Source of the DNA: Povalibacter uvarum
GTDB taxonomy: Bacteria > Pseudomonadota > Gammaproteobacteria > Steroidobacterales > Steroidobacteraceae
NCBI RefSeq assembly: GCF_014202975.1
Contig: NZ_JACHHZ010000004.1
Span: 636,754-700,753 of the forward strand
Reading direction: 5' to 3'
DNA: 64,000 nucleotides
Below are positions 10,025 through 20,211 of this stretch, piece by piece. The notes below the pieces were generated by a model. That model saw nothing but the letters and a program-made list of their open reading frames with translations, made no database searches and was not told where the DNA came from. Position 1 is the first letter of the stretch. Every line of letters begins with the position of its first letter. A program made the translations under genes and the position numbers.

Positions 10025-10375
10025 ATGAGACGCGTCCTGCTATCGCTGCTGCTCGCCTGGGTGGCCCTCGCACCCGTGGTGGCGAATGCGTGCGCGGTTC
10101 AATGTGAAATGCACCCGGGAGCCATGCAGCACCAGCAAGAGGCCCGCGATGGCATGGACTGTCACGGTTCCGAAGCTCCCGACGAAGGATCCGGATCTTC
10201 CGGCACTTTCAACGGAATGATGGCTGCAGGATGCTTCCTTGCTGCGACCGCCTCCGTGCCGAGTTCGATCGTGGTGCTCTCAAACGTGGAGCCCGTTTCC
10301 GAGCGCCCGACTTCACTTTTCCTGCTCCCGTCCTCAGTCTCTTCCGCACCCCCTGACAAGCCTCCGCGAGCCTGA
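10025..10375 (+). CDS. Small secreted His/Cys/Met-rich protein of the copper cluster
   Basis: This 116-residue protein has a clear signal peptide (MRRVLLSLLLAWVALAPVVANA). A mature N-terminus rich in potential Cu ligands follows (CAVQCEMHPGAMQHQQ, MDCH), then a second hydrophobic stretch and a proline-rich end. The start at 10025 is chosen because it begins the signal peptide; the frame is open from 9944. It lies just before the CusCBA-like operon. A periplasmic metal-binding role is inferred from composition and position; no named family is recognised. Confidence 0.65.
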   Translation: MRRVLLSLLLAWVALAPVVANACAVQCEMHPGAMQHQQEARDGMDCHGSEAPDEGSGSSGTFNGMMAAGCFLAATASVPSSIVVLSNVEPVSERPTSLFLLPSSVSSAPPDKPPRA

Positions 10376-10439
10376 GTGTTCGTGATCGCGTCGGACTGCC
10401 CGGCGCATCGAACATCAGTGCTCAATCTGGAGGCCCAAC

Positions 10440-11813
10440 ATGCCCAGTTCATTCGGGCGAGCTGTCGTGCACGACAGCCGCGCCATATATCCATCGACTG
10501 CAACGCAACGACTTTCTTTCTTGCGCTGTTGCGTTCGCGCTTACACCGACGCGGCGATCCTGTTTGCCCTTCTGGTCGGCGTTGTCACTTCGCCATTGAC
10601 GGTCGCTAATGCGGCCGAATCTCCGATACTCGAACTGACTGAGGCGTTGCGACTTGCTGCAGCGGATCAGCCACAGATCGAGACGCTTCATCTGCAAGAG
10701 CAGTCCGCGCGAGAAGCCGCAGAGGCCGAGCGTGAGTTACCGGATCCCAAGCTGGCCTTTGGCGTACAGAACCTTCCTGCAACGGGCCCGGATTCCTTTC
10801 GTCTGGATCGCGACGAGATGACGATGCTGAGTGTCGGTGTGATGCAGGATGTCGTTACTCGCGAGAAACGGTCGGCGTCATCGGCCCGGATGACGGCCGA
10901 GGCTGCAAGGCTCGCGGCTGAAGCCGATGTGAAAGGGCGGGAGATTCGCCGCGATGCCGGATTCGCATGGATCGATGCGTTCGAGGCGCAGCAGCGCGCG
11001 AATGCGCTGCGCAAGCTCGTTACCGAGTTGAGTTCCGAGCGTGCGGTGAGCGCCGAGCGACTGGCATCGAGCGGAGAGCGTTCGAGCACCGTCCTGGCGC
11101 TCGACATGGAGATCGCACGCACCCGCGATCAGCTCTTCGTCGCCCAACGGGACGAGTCTCGGGCACGTGCGTCGCTCGCGCGGTGGATTGGTGAACATGC
11201 CGTACGTCCGCTACCGGAGCACTTGCATCGCGATCTGATTGCTTCGGCGGACCCAGCGAAAGCGAAGCCGGCATCACTGGATGCTCATCCGCTCATCCAA
11301 TCCACGGAGCATGCAATCGAGGTGACTCTTCGTGAGGCGGATCGCGCACGCGCCGACCGTCGCCCGGATTGGGGATGGCAGCTCATGTACGGGCACCGCC
11401 AGGACCTGGCGGACATGGTTTCCCTGCAGGTCACGATAGGTCTGCCGATCAATCGGGCCGACCGCCAGGATCGAAAGCTTGCCGAGAAGCTCGCGATGGC
11501 GACTGCAGCGCGAAGCGACCTCGCCGATCGCCGCAGAGAACTAGAAGCACAGCTCGCGAGCGCACGCGCAGACCTCACTGCCAGCATTGCCCGCCTGCGC
11601 GAACACCAGGAACGGCTGCTCCCCGCTGCCCGCGCGCGACTGGCCACCGCCGAGGCCGCCTACGCCGGTGGAAGTGGCCAGCTCCCGGACGTTTGGGCCG
11701 CCAGGCGAGAGATGGTCGATGTCCTGCTTCATCACGAAATGATCATGGCCGAAGGCGTTCGCGCACTGATGCAGCTCGAATGGCTCGTTGGTACCCCGGA
11801 GATGCAGTCATGA
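10440..11813 (+). CDS. cusC: CusC/TolC-family outer membrane efflux protein
   Basis: This 457-residue protein is the outer-membrane duct of a tripartite efflux system. A long N-terminus with a signal sequence (ILFALLVGVVTSPLTVANA) precedes two long coiled-coil halves (LTEALRLAAADQPQIETLHL near the start; SIARLREHQERLLPAARARL near the end). Such repeats are typical of the OEP/TolC fold. The stop overlaps the cusB start as ATGA. The order cusC-cusB-cusA downstream of copA supports copper or silver efflux. Confidence 0.88.
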   Translation: MPSSFGRAVVHDSRAIYPSTATQRLSFLRCCVRAYTDAAILFALLVGVVTSPLTVANAAESPILELTEALRLAAADQPQIETLHLQEQSAREAAEAERELPDPKLAFGVQNLPATGPDSFRLDRDEMTMLSVGVMQDVVTREKRSASSARMTAEAARLAAEADVKGREIRRDAGFAWIDAFEAQQRANALRKLVTELSSERAVSAERLASSGERSSTVLALDMEIARTRDQLFVAQRDESRARASLARWIGEHAVRPLPEHLHRDLIASADPAKAKPASLDAHPLIQSTEHAIEVTLREADRARADRRPDWGWQLMYGHRQDLADMVSLQVTIGLPINRADRQDRKLAEKLAMATAARSDLADRRRELEAQLASARADLTASIARLREHQERLLPAARARLATAEAAYAGGSGQLPDVWAARREMVDVLLHHEMIMAEGVRALMQLEWLVGTPEMQS

Positions 11814-13345
11814 ATACGCGCGTCGTACTCGGGGGTATTGCAGGGGCCATCATCATCATTGCGGCTACGGTGTATGTTTCGCGCCGAACTGACCACGACT
11901 CTCATGCGGCGAGCGGCGAAGTCATCGAGGGTGTAGTGCAAGACGGATCCGGAAGACGAGTGCTGTACTGGCACGACCCGATGGTTCAAGGACAGCGCTT
12001 CGACCGGCCAGGTAAATCGCCGTTCATGGACATGCAGCTCGTGCCGAAGTACGCAGAGGAGGGCAGCGACACGGGCGTCCAGATTTCTCCAGCACTGACC
12101 CAGAACCTTGGAATTCGGACGGCAGCCGTCGAACGGGCCGAGTTTGGTGACCGCGTCTCTGCACTTGGTCGCATCGAAGCAGATGAGCGGCGTCGCTATG
12201 CGATGCCTGCGCGCGTCGAGGGATACGTTGAGCGGCTGTTCGTGCGCGCTGTCGGAGATCCGGTGTCCAAGGGCGAGAAGGTCGCAGAGATCTATTCGCC
12301 GGACGTGCTTTCAGCACAGCAGGAATACCTTGCGTTGATGAGCGCATCGGGTCTGCCGAATTCGGAGTCATTGGTGCAGGCCGCGCGGCGGAGATTGGCT
12401 TTGTTCGGAATGGATGAGCGCGAGATCGACGCCATCTCGAAGAGCCGCACAGCGCAGGCGCGCTTCGGAGTGTATGCGCCCGCTACTGGTTTCGTGACCG
12501 ATCTGAATGCGCGTGAAGGAGCGCAGATCGAAGCCGGCGCAAACCTGCTATCGATTGCAGATCTCTCGCAGGTTTGGTTGATAGTGGAAGTTCCCGAGGC
12601 CCAGAGCGGGCACTTGCGCGCAGGGGATGATGTGACCGCCACTCTTGGAAACGCACCGAACAGGGAGATCAAGGGGAAGATCGACTTTATCTATCCCGTG
12701 CTCGATCCGCAGACGCGTACAGCGCGCGTGCGCATCGTCGTGGCGAATGATTCTGGCGACCTCCGTCCGGGTATGTTGGCGACTGCTCACCTCGATGCGA
12801 TGTCTCGCGAGACGCTTTCGGTGCCAAGTGAGGCTGTGATCTACACAGGGGAGCGCACGATAGTCATCGTGCGAAACGACAATTCGTTTCGGCCGGTCGA
12901 GGTTCGAATCGGCGCCGAGGCGAGAGGGCGGACCGAGGTCCTCAGTGGCCTCGAAGTGGGCGAGCAGGTCGTTGCATCGGGTCAGTTCCTGATCGATTCC
13001 GAAGCCAGCCTGAGCGGAGTGCTGGCGCGGCTATCTGACGACGGCACGCAGAACGCGCGGATGTCCGCTCGTGATGAGGCGGCGCAAGTATCTGCCCAAC
13101 CCACTGACTTGATCTCTGCGACCGGGCGAGTAGTGAGCGTGGACCACGAGGCTGGCCGAGTGACGCTCCAGCACGGTCCCATTCCTCAACTGAACTGGCC
13201 AGAAATGACGATGGCCTTCCGGTTGGCGGATCCTCAGCTGGCGCACTCGCTTGGAGTCGGCGATGTCATTCGATTCTCGCTGCGCGCCAAGCCGGAAGAC
13301 GGCGCATATGTCATCGAGACCGCAACGAAGGAAGCGCAGCGATGA
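11810..13345 (+). CDS. cusB: CusB-like periplasmic adaptor with C-terminal CusF domain
   Basis: This 511-residue membrane fusion protein starts with one N-terminal membrane anchor. It then has a heavy-metal-binding motif of the YWHDPM type (residues about 45-80), a lipoyl/hairpin core and a beta-barrel. The last about 75 residues form a CusF-like domain with the Cu(I)-binding NWPEMTMAF segment; in E. coli CusF is a separate protein. Fusing the metallochaperone to the adaptor would keep Cu(I) delivery at the pump. The ATG overlaps cusC and the stop overlaps cusA by 4 bases. Confidence 0.92.
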   Translation: MNTRVVLGGIAGAIIIIAATVYVSRRTDHDSHAASGEVIEGVVQDGSGRRVLYWHDPMVQGQRFDRPGKSPFMDMQLVPKYAEEGSDTGVQISPALTQNLGIRTAAVERAEFGDRVSALGRIEADERRRYAMPARVEGYVERLFVRAVGDPVSKGEKVAEIYSPDVLSAQQEYLALMSASGLPNSESLVQAARRRLALFGMDEREIDAISKSRTAQARFGVYAPATGFVTDLNAREGAQIEAGANLLSIADLSQVWLIVEVPEAQSGHLRAGDDVTATLGNAPNREIKGKIDFIYPVLDPQTRTARVRIVVANDSGDLRPGMLATAHLDAMSRETLSVPSEAVIYTGERTIVIVRNDNSFRPVEVRIGAEARGRTEVLSGLEVGEQVVASGQFLIDSEASLSGVLARLSDDGTQNARMSARDEAAQVSAQPTDLISATGRVVSVDHEAGRVTLQHGPIPQLNWPEMTMAFRLADPQLAHSLGVGDVIRFSLRAKPEDGAYVIETATKEAQR

Positions 13346-16300
13346 TTGCGCAACTCATTCTGTGGTCGGGAAGCAATCGCCTGCTGGTGCTGCTCGGCTG
13401 CGCATTGCTGTCCGCCTGGGGCATGTATGCGGTTTCGCAAACACCGGTGGATGCGATTCCGGATCTTTCGGATACGCAAGTGATCATCCGAACGAGTTGG
13501 CCGGGGCAGGCCCCGCAGATCGTGGAGGACCAGGTCACCTATCCACTCACGACGACGATGCTATCCGTACCAGGCGTGCGAACCGTACGGGGCTACTCGT
13601 TCTTCGGCGACTCATTCGTCTACGTGCTCTTTGATGACAGGACCGATTTGTATTGGGCGCGCTCACGCGTTCTGGAGTACCTCAATCAGGCTGCATCGAG
13701 GCTGCCACCCAATGCTCAGCCAACGCTCGGACCCGACGCCACGGGCGTAGGTTGGATTTACGAATATGCGCTCGTCGATCGTACGGGACAACACGACATC
13801 GGCGAGTTGCGGGCACTGCAAGATTGGTTTCTGCAGTTCGAGTTGAAGACGATTCCTCATGTCGCGGAGGCGGCGAGCATCGGCGGGATGGTGCGGCAGT
13901 TCCAGGTGCAGATCGACCCACAGAAGCTTCGCGCGTACGGCATGCCGCTCGCGCAGGTCGTCAGCGCCATCCAGGCGGCAAACAGTGAAACCGGCGGCGC
14001 CGTGATCGAGCTCGGCGAAGCCGAGTTCATGGTCCGGGCGCGCGGCTATCTGCAGTCACTCGAGGATTTCGCGCGGATTCCCTTGATGGCGACGGGCGAG
14101 GGCACACCCGTTCTCTTGTCGGATGTCGCTCGCGTGCAGATCGGTCCCGAGATGCGCCGCGGCATCGCCGAATTGAACGGTGAGGGCGAAGTCGTCGGGG
14201 GCGTGGTAGTTCTGCGCTCCGGTGAGAATGCGCGAGAAGTGATCGCAGCAGTGAAGCGAAAGCTCTCCGATCTCAGGTCGAGTCTGCCGAAAGGCGTCGA
14301 GGTCGTGACGGTCTATGACCGCTCACAGTTGATCGACCGAGCTGTACAGACGCTGTGGAGCCGGCTGATAGAGGAGTTCGTCGTCGTAGCGCTCGTCTGC
14401 GCCTTGTTCCTTTGGCACCTGCGTTCGGCATTGGTGGCCGTCGTTGCGCTGCCGCTCGGTGTGCTCACTGCGTTTATCGTCATGTATTACCAGGGGATCA
14501 ACGCCAACATCATGTCGTTGGGGGGCATCGCGATTGCGATTGGTGCGATGGTCGACGCGGCGATCGTGATGATCGAGAACGCTCACAAACACTTGGAGCA
14601 GTGGCGCAAGCTACACGGGGCAGAGGCACAAGGAGAGCACCGCAGTCGGATCGTACTCGAGGCTGCAACGCAGGTGGGTCCTGCACTGTTCGTATCGCTC
14701 CTGATCATCACGTTGTCATTTGTGCCTGTATTCACGCTGCAAGCGCAGGAAGGCAGGCTGTTCGGGCCGCTCGCATACACGAAGACCTACGCGATGGCTG
14801 CGGCCGCGGGTCTGTCAGTAACGCTCGTTCCTGTTCTGATGACGCTGTTCATTCGGGGACGAATTCGAGATGAAGAGGAAAACCCGGTCAATCGAGGTCT
14901 GATGCGAGTCTATCGGCCGTTGCTCGAGCGTGTACTCAATGCGCCGATCGCTACGCTCATCATCGCCGGAATCGTCACTGTCACTACGTTGTGGCCGTTG
15001 TCGCGTCTCGGATCGGAGTTCATGCCGCCATTCGACGAGGGTGACTTGCTCTACATGCCGACCGCGTTGCCGGGCATTGCGCCGTCGAAAGTCGCCGAAG
15101 TGGTGCAACTCACCGATCGGCTTATCAAGACAGTTCCCGAAGTCGCCACGGTCTTTGGCAAAGCCGGACGAGCTGAAAGTGCAACCGACCCAGCGCCGTT
15201 GGAAATGCTCGAAACCACCATCCAGTTAAAGCCGCGTTCCGAGTGGCGCGAAGGAATGACACCCGAGCGGCTCATCGAGGAGTTTGACCGCGCGCTGGAT
15301 ATTCCAGGACTGGCCAACATCTGGGTGCAGCCGATTCGAAATCGGATCGACATGCTGGCAACGGGTATCAAGAGCCCGGTCGGTATCAAGATCTCCGGGA
15401 ACGACCTGGCGGTACTCGAGAAGCTCGGCCAACGCATCGAGCAGGCCGTAAAGAGCGTTCCTGGGGCTTCCTCCGTGATCGCTGATCGAGTGACCGGTGG
15501 TCGATACATCGATGTGAAGATTGATCGGCTGGCTGCCGCACGCTATGGGCTCAGCATCGAGCAAGTACAGCAACTCGTCGCGTTCGGTGTGGGCGGTGAA
15601 AACATAGGGGAAGTCATTGACGGTCGCGCACGCTATCCGATCAACGTGCGATTTCCACGAGAGCTGCGGGATTCACCGCGCGACTTGGCCGCGCTGCCGT
15701 TGGTGACGCCGGCGGGCGCAGCGATATCTCTTGGAGCCGTGGCGGATGTCTCGATCGTGGATGGACCGCCCATGATCAAGAGCGAGAATGCGCGACTCTC
15801 CCTGTGGGTGTATGTGGACATCCGAGGACGCGATCTCGGCGGATTCGTGGAATCCGCGAGGCAAGCGGTCGCCGAACAGGTCGAAATGCCGGCCGGCTAC
15901 TCGCTGGTGTGGTCTGGACAGTTCGAGTACCTCGAGCGTGCCACCGAGCGCCTGAAATGGGTTGTGCCGGCGACGGTCGCAATCATCTTCCTGCTGCTGT
16001 TCCTCATCTTTCGAAAGGTCATTCCGGCACTGCTTATTCTGGGAACGTTGCCTTTCGCGCTGGTGGGCGCGATCTGGTTCATGTTCCTGCTCGGTCACAA
16101 CATGTCGATTGCAAGCGCTGTCGGAATGATTGCGCTTGCGGGGCTAGCCGCCGAGTTCGGGGTGGTCATGCTGGTCTATCTGAACAGTGCGATCGAGCGC
16201 CACGCCGCGGCAGGGGAGGCGTTGACCGAGGAGCGCCAGCGCGAAGCAATCGTGGAGGGTGCAGTGCTTCGGCTCCGCCCCAAAAGCATGACGGTTGCTG

Positions 16301-16509
16301 TGATTCTCGCGGGCTTGTTGCCCGCGATGATCGGCGGTGGCACTGGCTCGGAGATCATGAGCCGAATTGCAGCACCAATGGTCGGTGGCATGATCACCGC
16401 GCCATTGCTTTCGCTTTTCGTGCTGCCCGCTGCGTACGCCGCAATGCGCCGCAAGGGGCGGTTCCGACTGGATGGTGGCGCCGCTGACTCAGATTCGGGA
16501 ACTCGTTAG
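13342..16509 (+). CDS. cusA: CusA-like heavy-metal RND efflux pump
   Basis: This 1055-residue inner-membrane proton antiporter has two sets of six helices and two large periplasmic loops. The HME signature [21 protein letters not shown] matches the Cu/Ag (CusA) class and not the Zn/Co/Cd class. Residues such as [11 protein letters not shown] and [11 protein letters not shown] are standard for the family. It ends the copper operon; about 110 bases with no clear feature separate it from the convergent transporter gene. Confidence 0.95.
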   Translation: MIAQLILWSGSNRLLVLLGCALLSAWGMYAVSQTPVDAIPDLSDTQVIIRTSWPGQAPQIVEDQVTYPLTTTMLSVPGVRTVRGYSFFGDSFVYVLFDDRTDLYWARSRVLEYLNQAASRLPPNAQPTLGPDATGVGWIYEYALVDRTGQHDIGELRALQDWFLQFELKTIPHVAEAASIGGMVRQFQVQIDPQKLRAYGMPLAQVVSAIQAANSETGGAVIELGEAEFMVRARGYLQSLEDFARIPLMATGEGTPVLLSDVARVQIGPEMRRGIAELNGEGEVVGGVVVLRSGENAREVIAAVKRKLSDLRSSLPKGVEVVTVYDRSQLIDRAVQTLWSRLIEEFVVVALVCALFLWHLRSALVAVVALPLGVLTAFIVMYYQGINANIMSLGGIAIAIGAMVDAAIVMIENAHKHLEQWRKLHGAEAQGEHRSRIVLEAATQVGPALFVSLLIITLSFVPVFTLQAQEGRLFGPLAYTKTYAMAAAAGLSVTLVPVLMTLFIRGRIRDEEENPVNRGLMRVYRPLLERVLNAPIATLIIAGIVTVTTLWPLSRLGSEFMPPFDEGDLLYMPTALPGIAPSKVAEVVQLTDRLIKTVPEVATVFGKAGRAESATDPAPLEMLETTIQLKPRSEWREGMTPERLIEEFDRALDIPGLANIWVQPIRNRIDMLATGIKSPVGIKISGNDLAVLEKLGQRIEQAVKSVPGASSVIADRVTGGRYIDVKIDRLAAARYGLSIEQVQQLVAFGVGGENIGEVIDGRARYPINVRFPRELRDSPRDLAALPLVTPAGAAISLGAVADVSIVDGPPMIKSENARLSLWVYVDIRGRDLGGFVESARQAVAEQVEMPAGYSLVWSGQFEYLERATERLKWVVPATVAIIFLLLFLIFRKVIPALLILGTLPFALVGAIWFMFLLGHNMSIASAVGMIALAGLAAEFGVVMLVYLNSAIERHAAAGEALTEERQREAIVEGAVLRLRPKSMTVAVILAGLLPAMIGGGTGSEIMSRIAAPMVGGMITAPLLSLFVLPAAYAAMRRKGRFRLDGGAADSDSGTR

Positions 16510-16618
16510 GTGAGGAGCGGCCCCCCCTGCATAGGCGAATTGACTTCTGCGTCCCTTCCTCTAGCCCTCGTCCGGCTCTTCCTGATCGGAATCGCCATCC
16601 TCACACGGCAGCTTCATC

Positions 16619-17593
16619 TCACGTTTCAGCGTGGCGCCAGATCATCGCGGGAATCGCCCTCAGGTAGATCAGCTCCGCCACCAATTCGACCAACGTCTGC
16701 GCGATAACAGTTGCTGCAGCCAGGGTCCTCAAATCGGGCGGCAGCGCCAGGGCGAGCGGCAACACGACGAGCGAGTTACGCGTGGCGGAGCTGAAGGCCA
16801 CGGCTCGAGCGGCCGCTGCAGGGAGAGCGAAAATCCGAGCGGCCAACGCACCGGCCGCAGGCGCAAGTACTACGAACAACGCGTAGATGGGAAGCACGGC
16901 CATCAACTTGGTTGCGTCTCGCGAGATCGAAGGCACTTGAGAAGCGATCACCAGCATCAGCACTGCAGCCATGGCCGGAACCGGCAGCCACAGCCAGATG
17001 TCACGCCAGGCGCGAACCGCGCGCGACCGGGCGGTCAGCGCTTCGGTCGCAACTGCCAGGATCAATGGCACCGCGATGAGGAACAGAAATGCCTCGATGA
17101 AGGGCGCGAAGGAGATCGAGAGAGCCTCATCACTGCCCAGCATCAAAGACAAATAGAGCGGCAAGAGTGCGAACTGAAGCAACAACAAAATGGGTGTCGC
17201 CGACAAGACCAGTCGGGAATCGCCTTTGCCCAGGTGAGTAAAGACAACCACGTAGTCTATGCACGGCGTGAGCAGCACAAGGAGCGCGCCGATCATTATT
17301 GCCTTGTCATCCGCGAGTTGAGCCGTCAGCGCCCAGACCACCAGCGGTATCAGAACGAAGTTCGCCAGGAGCAAGGCGGAAATGAAGCGTCGATTGCCCA
17401 ACGCAGCGCGGAGACTCAGGAAGGGGATCTGCAGAAACATCACGTACATGAGCACCGCGATGGCGGGGGTGATTAGGACATCGAAACCGCGTGCAGTGCC
17501 CGGCGCAGCCACTCCCGCTATCGCTGCAAAGGCCACCGATCCGAAGTAAATCGCAATCTGATGCCGCTCAAGCCAAGCCCGCGTCACGAGCAT
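16619..17593 (-). CDS. ArsB/ACR3-like transporter of the bile acid:sodium symporter (BASS) superfamily
   Basis: This 324-residue protein has about ten hydrophobic segments. The segment LLTPCIDYVVVFTHLGKGD contains the conserved Pro-Cys of arsenite permeases in this superfamily. The start MLVTRAWLERHQ (17593) overlaps the end of the MerR gene by about 10 bases; a longer frame from 17674 would lie inside merR. It probably exports arsenite or another metalloid, controlled by the adjacent MerR protein. Substrate is inferred from family. Confidence 0.75.
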   Translation of the reverse strand: MLVTRAWLERHQIAIYFGSVAFAAIAGVAAPGTARGFDVLITPAIAVLMYVMFLQIPFLSLRAALGNRRFISALLLANFVLIPLVVWALTAQLADDKAIMIGALLVLLTPCIDYVVVFTHLGKGDSRLVLSATPILLLLQFALLPLYLSLMLGSDEALSISFAPFIEAFLFLIAVPLILAVATEALTARSRAVRAWRDIWLWLPVPAMAAVLMLVIASQVPSISRDATKLMAVLPIYALFVVLAPAAGALAARIFALPAAAARAVAFSSATRNSLVVLPLALALPPDLRTLAAATVIAQTLVELVAELIYLRAIPAMIWRHAET

Positions 17594-18009
17594 CTCGATC
17601 CTCGGCACCCATCGTTCGCGTGGGAAACACTGCTCGGAGAGAGGGAGCATTCCTCGATGCGCACACAACCGCACTTGAGGCTTAGTTCGAGTGCAGAACG
17701 CATCCGCTGGATACGTTCTGCTTGCTCATCGAGCTCACGCAGCTTCGTATGCGCGAGGCGCTGCCAGCGCGTGCTCAAGGGCGTGTCTGTGCCGAAGCCG
17801 CGGAACAGAGTCTTGATCTCTTCGAGCGTAAATCCTGCTTGCTGCGCGAATCGCAGGATATCGATCCGGCGGATCACGTCGGGGTCATAGCTACGTCGAC
17901 CTGCAACGCGGGCTGGTGCAGGCAAGATGCCCGCTTCCTCGTAATACCGAAGAGCCGACGTGCGAATCCCGGTGCGCTTCGCGACTTGGCCGATCGACAG
18001 GGGTTTCAT
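17584..18009 (-). CDS. MerR-family metal-responsive regulator
   Basis: This 141-residue protein has a MerR winged helix (LSIGQVAKRTGIRTSALRYYEEAG), a coiled-coil dimerisation helix and a C-terminal Cys loop LKCGCVRIEEC. It lacks the helix-5 cysteine of Hg(II)-sensing MerR. The loop resembles the generic heavy-metal MerR group, so Hg specificity is doubtful. It is divergent from the MerT/MerF-like genes across a MerR-type promoter and precedes the BASS transporter gene with an overlap, so it probably controls both directions. Confidence 0.85.
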   Translation of the reverse strand: MKPLSIGQVAKRTGIRTSALRYYEEAGILPAPARVAGRRSYDPDVIRRIDILRFAQQAGFTLEEIKTLFRGFGTDTPLSTRWQRLAHTKLRELDEQAERIQRMRSALELSLKCGCVRIEECSLSPSSVSHANDGCRGSRCS

Positions 18010-18018
18010 CGAAACTCC

Positions 18019-18049
18019 TTGACTTCAAGTTGACTTGAATATGTACGCT
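18019..18049 (+). promoter_or_regulatory. MerR-type promoter/operator of the merT-like operon
   Basis: TTGACT (18019-18024) and TACGCT (18044-18049) are 19 bases apart, the spacing used by MerR-activated promoters. The spacer holds a near-perfect dyad, TTCAAGT-TG-ACTTGAA (18024-18039). It points to the rightward genes and lies between them and the divergent MerR gene. Confidence 0.75.
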
Positions 18050-18081
18050 GAGACACATGAAAGCAACATCGGGGTGAGGCT

Positions 18082-18444
18082 ATGACTGCGGCGAAAACCA
18101 CTTCTATTCCCATCGCTTGTGTGCCGGCAGCGATTCCCGCCGGTGAGCGCAGGGCTCACTTTGCATTGGCTGAACGCCTATTCGGCGAGCTGGCGCTTGG
18201 ACGATTGCCCCTGGATGACGGATACCAGTTCCGCTTCCCCGCGACTGCGTTGTCGATAGTGACGAAATTCCTCACGAACGAGCGGTTGTGTTGTCCGTTC
18301 ATGCGCTTTGCTTTGGAAATCGAGCCCGGAACCGATGCGATCGTGCTCAGAATGACTGGCCCGATCGGAACACGCGAGATCCTCGATGCCGAACTGAATC
18401 TCGACCACTGCAAATCCACCGGGTGTGGCTGCCATGTCTCGTGA
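18082..18444 (+). CDS. Conserved mer-cluster protein of unknown function
   Basis: This 120-residue soluble protein carries NERLCCPFMRFALEI in its middle and ends with STGCGCHVS. The vicinal cysteine pairs suggest thiol binding of a soft metal. Proteins of this type occur beside mercury and arsenic transport genes (recalled association, not checked). It is first in the operon controlled by the MerR-type promoter, and its end overlaps the MerT-like start by 11 bases. No enzymatic activity can be assigned. Confidence 0.65.
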   Translation: MTAAKTTSIPIACVPAAIPAGERRAHFALAERLFGELALGRLPLDDGYQFRFPATALSIVTKFLTNERLCCPFMRFALEIEPGTDAIVLRMTGPIGTREILDAELNLDHCKSTGCGCHVS

Positions 18445-18850
18445 ACTCGCGCCCGACGCTGCCACGACAGTAGCCTTAGGCCGTTGCGGTGCGACCCGCT
18501 CGGCGGCTCGTTGGACCACTCTGGGTGGGATTCTGGCCGCGCTGGGCGTGTGTTCCGCCTGCTGCCTATTGCCCGCCGTTCTCATTGCTCTGGGTCTAAC
18601 AGGCACCTGGGTCGGGTGGCTCGACAGCTTGGCGCCGTACAAGCTCTATTTCCTGGCCGGCACCATCGTCTTGCTCGGTGCCAGCTTCTATCTGATCTAT
18701 CTGCGACGAAGCACTTGCACTGTCAGTCCCGCTTGTTCGACCTGCCGCCCGAGTCCCACAGTACGAATTGGTTTGTGGATCGGCGTATTGCTCGTTGTCG
18801 CAGGGCTCATCTTCGAAGCAATCGAACCGCTGTTAGAAGGCGCACCGTGA
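18434..18850 (+). CDS. MerT-like metal-uptake membrane protein
   Basis: This 138-residue protein has three predicted membrane segments. A vicinal cysteine pair lies in the first (CSACCLLPAVLIALGL) and a cysteine cluster (TCTVSPACSTC) in the loop before the third. This is the MerT arrangement, in which the pairs relay Hg(II) inward to a cytoplasmic reductase. The segment GLTGTWVGWLDSLAPYK also matches MerT. No merA follows, so the metal and its fate are uncertain. ATG 18434 is preferred over GTG 18425. Confidence 0.75.
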   Translation: MSRELAPDAATTVALGRCGATRSAARWTTLGGILAALGVCSACCLLPAVLIALGLTGTWVGWLDSLAPYKLYFLAGTIVLLGASFYLIYLRRSTCTVSPACSTCRPSPTVRIGLWIGVLLVVAGLIFEAIEPLLEGAP

Positions 18851-19143
18851 ATCGGCAGCCCAACGCGCGAGGCATCGCAGGTCTGCTTGCAATTATCACT
18901 GCCTGTGCAGCCTGCTGTGCGCTTCCGCTTCTCGGCGTCGTGGGACTAGGAACTGGTATCGCGGCCGGTATTACGCCGACTAAAGTGGCCACAGTGTTCG
19001 CCATCACGAGCGTCGTTCTACTCATTGGCCTCGCAGCACTCAAGGTTCGAAGTCGCATGAAGCAGTCCGGGTGCTCGACCCAGTGTGCGGCCGATCGGTC
19101 GTGCTGCGAGGAGGGTGAAGAAGCAAAGAACGATCGGACTTGA
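18847..19143 (+). CDS. MerF/MerC-like small metal-transport membrane protein
   Basis: The frame starts with GTG at 18847, overlapping the previous stop as GTGA, and encodes 98 residues. The first membrane segment contains a CC pair (TACAACCALPLLGV). A second segment follows (ATVFAITSVVLLIGLAAL), then a cytoplasmic Cys-rich tail (SGCSTQCAADRSCC). Two helices with vicinal cysteines are typical of MerF. Together with the MerT-like protein it would make a redundant uptake route, again without a visible reductase. Confidence 0.65.
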   Translation: MNRQPNARGIAGLLAIITACAACCALPLLGVVGLGTGIAAGITPTKVATVFAITSVVLLIGLAALKVRSRMKQSGCSTQCAADRSCCEEGEEAKNDRT

Positions 19144-19172
19144 AGATGGAGCCATCAAGGAAACGCTGCAGC

Positions 19173-19354
19173 TCCTGCGATACCTTCAGATAGGCGACAA
19201 CTGATTGCGGCAGGAGGCCAGGACAATCTGACGCGAAGGCTTGGTGCACTGCAGCCATTCTCGTTGGTTGCGTTGCTCGGAACGCTGATGCTGCTCTTCG
19301 GTTTCTAGCGTGTGCCGATTCTCGCGCAACCGGCGGCGACCGCGGACGGGAACC
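19173..19354 (+). pseudogene. Possible remnant of a membrane transporter
   Basis: One forward frame reads LGALQPFSLVALLGTLMLLFG, hits a TAG at about 19306, and continues in frame with PILAQPAATADG. From memory this resembles one membrane span of ACR3-type arsenite transporters interrupted by a stop. There is no start codon and no further match, so it is at most a fragment. Otherwise the 264-base gap after the MerF-like gene holds no gene. Confidence 0.25.
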
Positions 19355-19407
19355 CTGTCGCACGGCGGCATTGGCATATTTCCAGACTGCTGCGTACACT
19401 CATTACA

Positions 19408-19806
19408 ATGTCCCCTCGTGCGACCATCGTGTGGCTCTTACTGCTCGGCATCGTGCTGACGCCATTCGGCACGTTGCATGCTCACGTCGCGACTGACCAT
19501 CATGAAGGCGTTCTGCATGGAGGGCACCTGCACGGGGGCCATTCACACGAGTCGGCGGCCGATTCGCATGAACGCAGCGAAGGTCAGGTCGTCGATGTGC
19601 AGCTGGTTGCTTCCGGACCCGCGCAAGCGACTGACCGCAGCCACATCGATTTTCGTACCGATTGTTGGCCGCCGCTTGTTGTAGTCAGCCTGCTACTGTG
19701 GGACGCACCCCCTGCTCGGCTGAGTCTGCGACCGCCAACCGCCAATGCTCCGCCGATTTCCCGCCTCGAGCATTGGAAACCGCCCCTGCGCGGTCCACCC
19801 GCATAG
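19408..19806 (+). CDS. Small His-rich secreted protein upstream of the czc genes (CzcI-like)
   Basis: This 132-residue protein has a signal segment (ATIVWLLLLGIVLTPFGTLHAH), then a His-rich stretch (HHEGVLHGGHLHGGHSHES) and a hydrophobic segment ending in a Pro-rich tail. ATG 19408 starts the signal peptide; the frame is open from 19312. Small His-rich periplasmic proteins often precede czcCBA and are thought to bind or sense Zn, Cd or Co. The role is inferred from composition and position. Confidence 0.6.
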   Translation: MSPRATIVWLLLLGIVLTPFGTLHAHVATDHHEGVLHGGHLHGGHSHESAADSHERSEGQVVDVQLVASGPAQATDRSHIDFRTDCWPPLVVVSLLLWDAPPARLSLRPPTANAPPISRLEHWKPPLRGPPA

Positions 19807-19907
19807 CTCCATCGCCCTGTGAGTGTGCTCTCGGCCGTTGATACGGCCGATGGGCATTTGCCTGCTCATGCGCTCGGGAATCTCCGTGCGCCAGGATGGA
19901 GTTGCCA

Positions 19908-20195
19908 ATGTCTCGCCTGTTTCTCTGCATGGCATGCCGATGTGCATGCGTATTGCTGTTTGCCCATACATCACTCGTCCATTCACAGGCATCCGAGCCA
20001 CAGCTCGGGTTCGACGATGCCATTGCACGCAGCGTCGAACGTAGTCTCGATCTGAAGGTCTTCAAGTTCGATCTTGACGCGCAGCAAGCGCGCAGCCAGC
20101 AGGCGCGGGCACAGCCGGCCGTAGATGTCAGCCTGCTGCACATCGAAATTGAAAGGCTGACCGGCATCTCGCTCGGCAATCCCCTGGAACGATAA
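19908..20195 (+). pseudogene. czcC: Internally deleted czcC (OEP/TolC family): only the two ends remain, fused in frame
   Basis: The 95-residue frame has a signal peptide and the first TolC-like helix (LGFDDAIARSVERSLDLKVF), then jumps directly to a typical CzcC C-terminus (SLLHIEIERLTGISL). About 300 central residues of a normal 400-450-residue protein are missing, yet the frame is intact and the RBS (GGAG) is good. The product cannot form an outer-membrane barrel or tunnel. The CzcBA system must borrow another duct, for example the CusC-like protein at 10440, or function without one. Confidence 0.75.
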
Positions 20196-20211
20196 ATCAG
20201 TGAGCGGACTC

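Noticed and set aside
17584..19143. Complete mercury resistance operon
   Set aside because: No merA, merP or merB frame is found on either strand nearby.
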